Positions 1 to 10,700 of a stretch of 64,000 nucleotides of DNA are shown one piece after another. Under the pieces are notes generated by a model that saw nothing but the letters and a program-made list of their open reading frames with translations, was not told the origin of the DNA and did not search any database. The stretch lies in the NCBI GenBank assembly GCA_015143295.1, contig CM026557.1, positions 40,495,965-40,559,964 on the forward strand. The letters are read 5' to 3'. Position 1 is the first letter of the stretch; each line of letters opens with the position of its first letter. Source of the stretch: Tetracentron sinense (taxonomy: Eukaryota; Streptophyta; Magnoliopsida; Trochodendrales; Trochodendraceae). A program made the position numbers and the translations under genes.

Positions 1-693
1 AATCATAAATACACACTTAAGAATAAAAATGCATAAACACTTGTGGGTAAGATCATTTACTTGACCATTACTCCGCCAGATATAGCCTATGCAGTTAGTG
101 TCATCATCCAACTCATGCAGTTTCCTTGTGCATCCCATATGGATGCGATTATCCGAATTCTGAGATATTTGAATGGTACTCTTGGTCGTGGATTTCTCTA
201 AATGTCACGTGGACACCTAAGGGTAGAAGGTTATTCTAATGCAGACTGAGATGGATCTCCCTCTGATAGGAGTTCCACTACTGGATATTGTAGGTTTGTT
301 GGTGCTAATTACATGGAAGAGTACAAAGCAGAGTGTTGTTGCTAGATCAAGTGCAGAGATTGAGTTTAGAGTGGTGACACATACCACATGTGAGCTCATA
401 TAGTTGACAAAAATGGGCTTCAAGGTTGATGGACCTATGAAGCTGAATTATGATAATCAGGTTGTGTCACACACACACACATTGTCAATAATCACGTCAT
501 TCGTGAAATGACTACACATATTGAGGTGGACTGTCACTTCATATGTGGCAAAGTGGAAAGTATTGAGATATCTACTCCTTATGTTAGGTCTGTAAATCAG
601 TTGACCGACATGTTCACCAAAGCATATCGGGAGCAGTCAATTAAAGTGTATTTTCTCCAACTAGGCATTGATGATATTTATGCACCAGCTTGA
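1..693 (+). mobile_element. Copia retrotransposon remnant, pol C-terminus (RNase H)
   Basis: Conceptual translation with several stops and frameshifts gives the end of a Ty1/Copia polyprotein: a stretch resembling LVGKLIYLT..RPDIAYAVS near 41-110, then RILRYL near 155-175, a VEGYSNAD / RSSTTGYC stretch near 225-290, and TTHIEVDCHFI near 508-540 leading to QLTDMFTKA and a stop at 691-693. The order matches the RT/RNase H tail of plant Copia elements. It enters from beyond the left edge, and in-frame stops near 199, 248, 344 and 400 show it is dead. It lies downstream, on the opposite strand, of the last visible LPA1-like exon, so it is probably in an intron of that gene or just past it. Confidence 0.85.
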
Positions 694-700
694 GGGAGAG

Positions 701-1030
701 TGTTGACAGCTTTATTTCAGTCCTTAATTTTCTTTCTTATGTATGTAGAAGTATATTATAGGGGGTAGTTTTGGCATTTGTTTTTTGCCACATATGACTA
801 TATGAGTGGCATTCTTGTAAGCTAATGAAAGAGCATAATTTAATGATCAAGAAAAGGGGATCACGTGACTGACTTCGTGACTGAGTTGCAAGTCACAAAT
901 TCCTCTCTCTTCTATCTTCTCATTTTCTAACCCTAATTCTTCTTCTATATTGATCATTAAGCCTAGTAGATATTCAGATATAAGGAAATTCAAGTTGTAA
1001 CCTATATATTGAAAATATAGTTTGTAAACA
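701..1030 (+). repeat. 3' LTR of the Copia remnant (right boundary approximate)
   Basis: A purine-rich tract TGAGGGAGAG (691-700) directly follows the polyprotein stop and is followed by TGTTGACAGC, the usual polypurine-tract to LTR junction of plant Copia elements. I place the end at the CA of TTGTAAACA (1030). No second LTR is in the window to prove it. Confidence 0.5.
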
Positions 1031-1622
1031 GAATTTCATTGAAGGCAGTATTCACACCCTCAGATGATATCTTATGGGACTCTAAACTCAAGCTCCGAGG
1101 CCACTTTGTAATATTTTTTCAGACTTTCCTAAGACACCAAGAGCCTTCTTCTGAACTCTTGTCGAGACTACCACTGGATATGGAACCAAACGAAAGGATG
1201 CTCCCCCTCAAGGGGGCAGAAGGGAAGATTGATTTGATTTCCACTTCTAAGAAATAAAGGCTGGATGGATGTTCTTACTCATTCCCACCCAAACCAAACC
1301 CCGGATCTCCTCACCAACAACCCGGCACTCTGCCAGAACATACCATAGGTTGGAAAAGTAACCAGTTTGCTCCTCGCCACAGCACAAGAGCAGAATAAAG
1401 TGACTGAATAGTCATCCTACTCGTGCTGTGTTGCCCCAACCCAAGGGTATTTGCATAGTCACTTAAAGATTTTTCAAACAATTTCCTGATTCAATCGAAG
1501 TGCAGGCCAGGGAAACCGAGTTTCAACGCCCTAGACAAATTAAGCACATGACGGTTCATTCTTGCATGAGTGATACAAAGCAGGCAGAGAACATAGGACT
1601 GAAATGGGAAAATAAGAAATAC
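1031..1622. other. Unassigned sequence left of LPA1-like exon 3
   Basis: No further LPA1-like exon, transposon domain or RNA gene was recognised on either strand. The short open frame at 1039-1257 has no recognisable motif. This is either the next intron of the minus-strand gene or flanking DNA. Confidence 0.4.
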
Positions 1623-1710
1623 CAGCAAAGACGAAAGAGTTGACTTGCCACATCCACTAGTACCACAAAGCAAAATGGTCATGGTCATGGATTCCTTCCT
1701 TTCACGAAGT
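1623..1710 (-). CDS. LPA1-like coding exon 3 (Walker A)
   Basis: 88 nt; first base completes the split Arg codon, then LRERKES, a duplicated ATGACC hexamer, and [18 protein letters not shown] before donor GTATTT. The flanking minus-strand frame stays open for another 44 codons into the intron, which is read-through rather than exon. Confidence 0.85.
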
Positions 1711-4700
1711 CTATGACAAAAGAGAGAATATGAATCAGGAAGATAATAGTACAGGAAAGATGACAAGAAATCTAATGTTGAAACTATATAACAATGTTCA
1801 ACCAACCAGGAAGCCCCAAATAGCTGAGATAAGGGATGAGGTTTGAATGATGATGTTTATGAACAAGGAAGCCCCTGCAATATTACCAAACAATGCAGCA
1901 CAGAGTGCTAGCCTTTTAAAAGCCACACTGGCTTGATTTAGTGGTTAAGGTGACTTTCGCCTTCCATCAATAGTGTCTGATATTATCCCATATAACTAGT
2001 CTGGACACAGCAACCTAACCAAGTGATATATAAATATAACCAAGAATTTGACTAAATAATTTAGGCAAATTCACAAGTAACATCGAAGAATTCAAACAAA
2101 TGGACGCCAACCTAATCTTGGAAACATTCCATCATCTTTGATCATAAACCCTCGAAAGTGGCTGAATATGGATGTGGTGGAAGTTGAATTCTAACCTTTA
2201 GCTATTTGTATCAAACATTGTTCAACCAAAATATATTTAAATTTAAAAAAAATATCAGAACTACTAAAAAATCACAATGTTTCAAATGGCATATATCAAA
2301 ATTCAAAAGGAGGACCAAATATTTAGCACACCAACAATTGGACCAAATATTCATGTACTTCCTAAAACAGCAGAACTCCTAAGCTAAAATGACATGACTT
2401 CTGATCACCAATAGGGCCTCCCAACAGTTCTTAATGGATAGAAGATGGAGAAATTATAAACTTCTCCTTTGTGTATCTAATCTCTGCTCAAAGGATACAT
2501 CAAACGCAATGCTGGCGTGAGGTAAAGTTTTAGAGAGTTCCATTCTTCTTAGTTGGGAGAATAACTACGTTGGAACTCTATGGCCGCTGATCACTTAGTG
2601 TGGGAAGGAATTAATAAGGAGTTATTTTATGAATTTTCCCTTAATGTTACAGCCAATGTTTTAAAACGCGAAGGCGTTAGGTGAGGCGAGGCGTTAGGAC
2701 CTTAAGATGTGTGAGGCGTAAGCCTCAAGGCATGAGGCTTAAGCCTCACAAGAAAGCCTCATTCTCTCATTTTAACAAATAAATTAAATATAAGAGAAAT
2801 TACAAAAAAAAATTAAAATTTTAATGAAGGATTATAGTATACATATATATGGAGAGAGATGAATGCCTATATATATATATATATATATTTGTATTCACCT
2901 ACAAGTGTGTGTGCGTGGGCTCGTGGCTCGCGCGTACACATAGAATAACTATATAAATGATTTAACAATTAAAGAATATATATAAGAAGGGCAAGCAAAT
3001 GCTGAAATTTAAATTTACTCATTTGTTCATTTACATATTGAAGATGATGTTCAATCATCAATTCATGTGGTGGATTTAGAATTTTAGTAAAAATTTGCAA
3101 AGAAGTCATGAACTACAATACAACATAGTGTCCTTTGGGAGGTTTCACGCACAAGTACGCGAAACAAGATCCTTCCCACACAAGGACAAAAGCACTAATA
3201 TGGGGATTTTGGAGTCAGCACCAATCATTAAAAGTGTGTTATTGGTCACCATAAAATGGAATTTTGAAAAGAATAAAAAAATGACTCGCAATGTACAAAG
3301 GCATAGGATTTTGACTTGGGAGGTTTGACTATGGCCAGAGAAAGGTGTTAGGCACCCCGATCCATCCATCTAAAAATAGACAGTTACTAATGTTTTCCTA
3401 ATCCCTTAAACATATCTTTCCAAAGTAACTGGCTGAATAAGAGCGGAACAAGTTGGGTTGCTTAAAATTCTAGAACTTCATGAAAATAATAATACACCAA
3501 TATCTTAAATGCTTATGTGTTAACAGAGACAACAATAAGATAATGCAGGTCATGAAGCTTATGGAAGAGCCTAGAAAGACTCGTGTTTTCTTTTCAAGCC
3601 CAAAACACTATCCAAAAGAGGAAATCGACTCGTTGGGTTAGAGGTGGCATTTAGGCTATGAACTTTAGAGAAATATCTAAGTAGACTTTCTCTTCTTGAA
3701 CTTTCAAGCCACGGCCACCATGGAAAAAAAAAAAACCTTTGAAGGAAAGGCAAGTTACTTAGACCATCGGTTTGAGGAAAAACCTAGAAAGGATTTCCCC
3801 TCCTCATAGTCAAACAAAGTGATAGACTTGTAAATAAAAAAACTTTGGATAAGAAGACTCTTCTTAAACTTTCAAGCCACAACCACTATGGAAAAATAAA
3901 ATAATCTTTGAAAGAAAAGCAAGTTACTTAGACCATCGGATTGACATAATCAAACAAAGTGATAGACTTTAAAAATAAAAGAAACTTTGGCTAGATGTGA
4001 CTTGTTGGGGAACAAGGTGTAAAGACTCACGTTTATTTTTATGCCATTATCGTAAATAACAAGGATAAATTAGTCAAATTTATTATGGGTGATGTGTTTT
4101 GTGTTAATTAATATTTTTGGAGTGTTTAAAAAGTATAAATGACTAAAACAAATGAAAACCATTGGAAAAATGAGTAAAAAATGGGGGACCGTCCGAATGA
4201 TCCCCAGACCATTCGAACGGTGCAAGTAAAAATGGTGTTGTGGTTTCCCGAATGCTCAACCATTCGAACGGACATCAAACCATTCGAACGATGCTGGGAA
4301 AGTGGGTCCCGAATGTGTGATCGTTTGAACGGACCTCAACCGTTCGAACAATCCCAGTGCAAAATCACAAAACAAGGAACAGTAGGCACAACCATTTGAA
4401 CGAACCCAAACCGTTCGAACGATGCCTTGACCATTCGAACGGTTATGTGCAGTAAAGTCAGGAAAAACCTTAAGTTACAGAATTTTTAGGGTTTTAAACC
4501 CTTGTCACTATAAATAGACCTTATTTCAAGGGTGTAACCTTATCTTAGAGTTCTAAACCTAATTTGGAGAGAAAATGGAGAAAACCTAATGTTTTCAAGA
4601 GAGATTGCTTGAGGAGGAGGAGGAGGAGGAGAAAGGCTTGGAGATCGCCTCCAAAGCCATTTTCGAGCGAATGGATTGTAGGGAGATAGTCCCTAAGGTC

Positions 4701-7700
4701 AATAAACTGTCTAACCGAACTCTATTATGTATTTTGCATGTCTAAACATGATTGAGCAAAGATTATTAGATTTTTTTCATGGTTAAATGTAGATTATTGT
4801 TCATGAAATGGGGTTTTGCATATGTTTAAGGGTTTAATGATTATGATATGTGGGTTATGATGTTACTATTTGATGTTTAAATCTAATATGGTTGTAAATG
4901 GTGGAAGGGAAATTATGATGTATGGGGTTGGATGAATAATTGTGGTTTTTGGATGTATGTCAGGGGAGAATGGTTTTATATGATGGAGGAATGGTGTTTT
5001 AATGTAAAAATGGTGGATGGAATGGGTTAATGAGAAATAAATAGTGATGTTGGATACTCATAATTATGAATGGAAATCATGAAATTTTGATAAAGTATTA
5101 TTATGATTGCCTTGATAAACTATGTCCTACTTATATTGTATGGTGATCGATATTCGGATAAGTCAAAACTTAGGGATTCGGATAAGTCAAAACTTAGTAG
5201 AAAGTCTTCCAGACTGAGAATTCTCTAACCATGTGGAATGGGATGCTTTGGTGGAGTTTCCATGGTGGAGGATCGAAATCTAAGGGATGACTTATTTGAA
5301 TGCTAATTACGACACTCATGCACAAATCACGAGCCCACTTGCTCGGTAAGTTTGTAAGTCTCATGATTACACATGTCTCACAAGAATGCATGCATCACAC
5401 ACCTCACAAAAATTATCCGAGCAAGGGCATGGTATCTCAAAAGAATTGGCCCATTAGGGGCATGGTATCTCACAAGAATTGATCCGAACATGGACATGGT
5501 ATCTCACAAGAATTAGCCCAACAGGGGCATGGTATCTCATAATGATTGGCCCAGCAAGGGCAAGGTATCTCACAAGGACTACCTCACAAGCCCACAAGTA
5601 TTCGCCTGCCCCGGGACACGCATATCATAAAGAACATGCATCATGTAAGATCAAGTCAAAGAGTCTAACAAGTACACGAGTCTACACGAATCAAGTTGAT
5701 GTCATGATATGCTCACATGATCTTCGCACTCTGATTGTGTAAATACGTCATGAATTATGATATTGACGATGTACATGTGATATTAAGTTGTTAGCTAGAC
5801 TTTATATACATTGAGAACTTTTGTGCTCAGCCGGATATGTTGTTGTCGGCAGGTTTGGAGCCGGAACAAGCCGAGGAGCCGTGGACTAAGGAAGTATACG
5901 TGGAGGAAGAAGAAGAAGGTGATCTCCCAAAGGAGGGAGTTAGGGATCTTGACCGGTTCCCTTATTATTAGACTTTGTTTATTGTTAAAAACGGTTGTAA
6001 TAGATACTTGTCTCAATTGGATTAGGATGTTGCTTAGGTTATACATTTACTTGGGTATCGGGCTATGACTACATGGTGGGTTATGTTTGACTTGGTCAGG
6101 ATTTTACAGGATGATTTGTTTAATATCGAACTTTGTTATTTTCACTTTTGTAGACTCATAGTTAGTATTGTCTTGTATGCTACGAAATTAAGTAGGTTTA
6201 AGCAATGTTTCGACCCAAGGTCCCATTAGACCAATGTGGGATTTTGGGGCACAACACAAGGTATAACCCAAAAGTGGTTTCTCCTTATCTCCTTAGCCCA
6301 ATCTCAAGAAGTCAAATATTGGAAAAAAGTGTAGGCTAGGAAATCAAAAGGAGAAGCCAGAAGGTTGCCCTTTCAACTGTAGTTAAATATACATAAACTA
6401 CAATAGAGTGAAATCAAATAGTAAAAGAATAACTTAAGCATGAAAAAGTCACATTTACAGTTTTCTTTTAAAGCTATGAGAAAATAAAGTATTAAAGAGT
6501 GGTTCCAAGGCCTAGAGATTCCTCACTCTCTCATTTCATTAGAAGTCCTCAAAGTCGGCGAATCGCACAGTACAAGGTCCGAACTACTTCAAGAAGTAGA
6601 TTTGCTAACCTAGTCTAAGGCTCATTAAAAAAAAAAAAATTAAAAGATGAAAAGGCTTAAGAGAAAGTAAGTACTTAAAATTAAAAGGTATAAGAATTAA
6701 GAGGTTTCCTTTGAGCTCCTTGCTCCTCTCCTTCTTCTTCAAAGTGGTGGGAGATTTCCTATTTTATAAAGGTTTTCTTCCTATTTTCCATGTACTTTTG
6801 TATTGGGTGTGAGGTCGCTTCATGAGATGAACATAGTTCCATTAGCCGCTAGGGAAGTGGCTGTGGAGATTAGGGAAGGAGAGTGTTCGTGGACAAAGGT
6901 TTTTTTGGCTAAGTACGAGATTGATTCATAATAGCATTTGAAGGAGATTAACAGTCCTCATGAGGTTAGTTTAGCTATAATAAAAGGAAAAACAGAGTTC
7001 CAAAAACTCATCAACTTTAAAGTAGGCAAAGGCAAGGAAGTACAATCCTGGGAGTACCTATGGTGTGGTCAAAGTTTGTTTAAAAATGAATTTGGTTTTG
7101 GTAGCATTTATTCTATGACCTCTGTAGACTTGGAAATTACCGTCATTTCACACCCAGGGGAGAAATCCCTTTAGGATGGAATAACGCTGAACAACCGAAA
7201 GCAAAGTCACCACCTATTTAAATTAGGAGGAAAATAGGGTCCCACGAGTCAACGGATAAGGAAATAGTCTAAAATGTGATTTAGGGTAATAGATTCAATT
7301 AGGTTAGGGGAAGGTGCTAGGCACCTCTAAACCTCCATCCAAGGATGGTTATCTACTCCCCAAATCCAAGCCAAAAGGAGTGAAACTATAAGGGAAACAT
7401 GTATTATATAAACCATGTTAAACAAGACATATAATTGAAATGAAATCATGGTATCATGTTAATATATAAACATGCATAATCAGAGAAGAGAAGAAAGAGA
7501 TAAAGCATAAACTAAAAGAAAAGCCTAAACTAGGTAGGCAGAACCCAAGAGGGTTGCCTACATATCCACGTGAGTGGAATCAAGCCGACGAAGTGCAACC
7601 ATGCTAACTTGTGATTTTAAAAAAAAAAATTGATGTTTTTAAGATTTAAAATGGCTTAAACAGTTTAGGTTTGTGCAATGATAGAGCATAAGGGATTAGG

Positions 7701-10700
7701 GAAGCTTAACTAGGGTAAAAAAAAAAAAACTCACCTTGGTACGGTCCAGGGTCTGGGAAAACCCATGGACATGAGGAATGTCCAAAAAGTTAGCCCATTG
7801 TTGGCTCAGAATAAAGGGATAGTATTGTTTTCAGCGTTGCCTGTATTGGCAATAAAAACAGTACCGCCCACCACTCAGTAGAACAATTTTGAGCTGTCAG
7901 TGCTGTCTCTACTGCCGATGCATGACAGTCCTAAGAACAGGACTTTCCCCGGTTTGATCCGAGCCAAAAAAAAAAGGCTAATGAATGGCTCTAGTGGGGC
8001 CAGAACAAGGGAACAGTGTTGTTTTCAACATTGTCTGTATTAACGGTACAGTGTATGCCGCCAATACAGAACAGTTATAAAAATCGGAGTTGCCCTGATT
8101 TAAGTCTGGGTCAGAGGGTTTATGGAGATGAGTGGCCAAATGGAGGTCTAACAACTCCCAAGATCCCAAAATAAAATAGGGAAGGGCATTGTTGTAGGCG
8201 TCCCAGTTGGCAGCCAACACTCACAATAACTAGAATGGAGTTTGGCGGTGGATCCCCTGCTGCCAAACTGGCATAAGGCCTAGAACAGTTATTGTTCTAG
8301 CCATTGGTTCGCTTTTTCTCCTATTTATAAAAAGTAATTGAAATAAAGGGAGAGGAAAGGAATGGATAGAGTAGAGGTTCCTACCCCTCCTCCGAGGTGA
8401 TGTAGGGGGAGCCCCTAATACCTTGAAAGAGAGGTAGGACCTCTACCAACTAATGAAGAAGCAATGGACCAAAAGCAATAAAAATGGTGAAAGTAAAGTG
8501 CAAAAAAAACTAAGCAACTAGAAAGCAAGAGCAAGCTAAGCTAAAATGCAAAAAAAAATCTAGAAGGCAAAGAGGCATATAAAAGATATAACTAGAAAGC
8601 AAATAAAGAATCTTAACAAGGAGAGTTGAAGGGAACCAACCTTAGAGGTTGGAAATGAATGGCTCCTTCCATGTTTCATCTTTTCCTCCGAGGTTTAAAA
8701 GGGAATGGGGACTTAGAACAAGGAACGACTAGTCCAAAGGGGTCTAGCCAAGGATTCCACCCTTAAATGGTCCTATCTAAAAGCTTTTAGCTTCTTCTAA
8801 AGTTCCAATGCTTTGAGGGCTTAAGCTTGAGATTTCTAAGTCTCAAAGCTTGAGGCTTGAAGCTTTTAGGATGCAAGAGAGTTGGTCTAAAGGGGTAGAG
8901 AGGTTGGAAATTCATAGGACTGAGAGTGGGAGAGGAAACTCTCCCACTTCCAATGTAGGACTAAATATGGGTCAACAGTAGTTTAGGAAAGTGGGGACAT
9001 GGAAGGGATTAGTTGGACTTGGTTAACATTCGATGATTTCAATTGAAGACCACACTTAGGGGGAGGAAGGCATCTTACGAGATGCGGTATTCCTTCATTC
9101 GAGGCAAAGCAAAATTAAAGCCAAGGTGGAGGGTGTTGTACATTTGTCTTGCATTCCACTGCAGACAAGGTGGCTCGAGCGAGACAAAAGTTCGCTCGAG
9201 CGATAATCAATTCGCTCGAACCAAGAGCATTCGGATTTTTTCGATTGAGAAATTGTTCAGCATTCCAGTAGCCAACTCGCTCGAGCGAGTGCCGCAGAGC
9301 CAGAATTAGAATTCTGAATTCTAATTAGTTTCAAACCTAATATATGTTATATTTTTGGGTTTAGGGTTTCTAAGGCAGTCCAAACTATTTGAGAGAGAGA
9401 ATTGTGTTTGAAAGGTTGTAAGGGAGTGATTTTGTATTCTCATTACTTTGATTTCGTGAAGAAGGTGGTCTCTCTGTGGACGTAGCCCACACTAGGTGAA
9501 CCATATATATCTCGTGTGTTCTTTTGTGTTTGTTGTTCGTTATTTACAGGTTCCTTTCACTACACTAATATGATAAAGAACTAAAAACATAGCATCTGTC
9601 CCGTCCCCCCCCCCTCCAGGGAAAAACAAGAGATTTTGAATCCCTCTTTTGTATCTTGTCCATAGTAAGAGCTTAAAATATTCAGCTATGGGAGTTCCAT
9701 AGGATGCTTGTATATACTCTTTAATCATCTCCCTCTATGAACATTATTATCATGAAGGTACGTAAATACAAAAGTAGTAAAAGTGTAAAAAAAGGATATC
9801 TATGCTATAAGGCTCAAAAAGATACCTGCAGGCAAGGATAATATCATCACGCTGACTTGGTCCCACATAACGATATTCTTCAAGAGAACTGCAGATGACA
9901 TTTAGGAATCTCCCTCTCTTCACCGTCACTGTCGCTTGTTTCTTGTAAAGATCATATGGCTTATCTCTACTTTCTGTGGAGAGATACTTTACCATGTCCT
10001 CCTCATACAGTTGGGTGGTAGAAATTTTACTATCCTCACATTGTTCTTGTGGAGATATCCTTCCATTCACTTCAAAGTTGACTGCAGGTTTTAGGTTTTC
10101 ACCCTCCAAGATGTCAAAAACTCGTCTGCTGATCTATTGCAACAAAATGGTGCTTTAGAAAACATATATAAACTGCTAACAAAATAGAACTTTCGCATAT
10201 CAATATACACTCAATGATGGATCACTAACATGTTTAATAGAGAAACATCGAGAAGTCAAGAAATTTAGAAAAATTCGTGTGAAAATGATAGCAAAAAGGA
10301 GAGGAAAGAGTATGCAACAGATGCAAAGTTAAAACATACAAATTAAATAAATCACAAACTTATGGAGAACCGAATGAATCCCTTACACTAAATAAACTGG
10401 TGCAAAATCTATCATATCTTTGATCCCAATCCGTAATGCAAGTATTTTCCTCAAATTACAAAATTGTTTGAGTGCCGAACATGGCCCAAAAGTGGAAAGA
10501 GATGCAGTATTCTGGGTACTAAGAAAAGAAATATTACTGGCTTTTCAACAAGCAAATATAAACATAATTATAACTTGCTTTTAAAAATTTTGCTCAAAAT
10601 GACACAGAGAAATTTGGTATTTGGTTAAAGAAGATAGGACATATTTATCACTTATCCACCTAAAACTAACTATTCTGCAATTGGAAAAAGCAGCTACGGT

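Larger units (their letters stand above)
4003..6256 (+). mobile_element. Long solo LTR (LTR A), 2.25 kb
   Basis: Begins TGTTGGGGAACAAGG and ends GGGGCACAACA, giving TGTTG..CAACA termini. It carries a TATA box (4509-4517) and a TCGA-core palindrome cluster just upstream, but no coding domain, so it reads as a solo LTR on the plus strand. No 5-bp target duplication is visible (TGACT before, CAAGG after), so boundaries or history are uncertain. Confidence 0.6.
7123..9564 (+). mobile_element. Long solo LTR (LTR B), 2.4 kb
   Basis: Starts TGTAGACTTGG and ends TTTCACTACA (TGTAG..CTACA termini). The last 100 bp (CCCACACTAGGTGAACC..TTGTTCGTTATTTACAGG) look like the R-U5 end of a plant LTR. It includes a palindrome cluster (9173-9290) and TATA-like sequence. 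The left part (GGAAATTACCGTC..GGTGCTAGGCACC) is shared with the insertion at 41436-44137. The 5-bp flanks do not match, so the ends are tentative. Confidence 0.5.
1711..9825 (-). other. LPA1-like intron 2, 8.1 kb, transposon filled
   Basis: GT-AG intron between the VGPSQRDD exon and the Walker A exon. It contains a hAT-type fragment (2654-3115), a tandem repeat (3691-3995), two long solo-LTR-like blocks (4003-6256 and 7123-9564) and a LINE fragment (6916-7122). 1711-2653 and 6257-6915 hold nothing I recognise beyond AT-rich sequence. Confidence 0.75.

Noticed and set aside
1491..1622. Continuation of the LPA1-like exon 3 frame
   Set aside because: It follows a good donor GTATTT, and the residues do not match the family; intron read-through.
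1925..1960. TTTAGTGGTTAAGGTGAC, like a Pol III A box
   Set aside because: No B box at a suitable distance and no poly(A) or target duplication.
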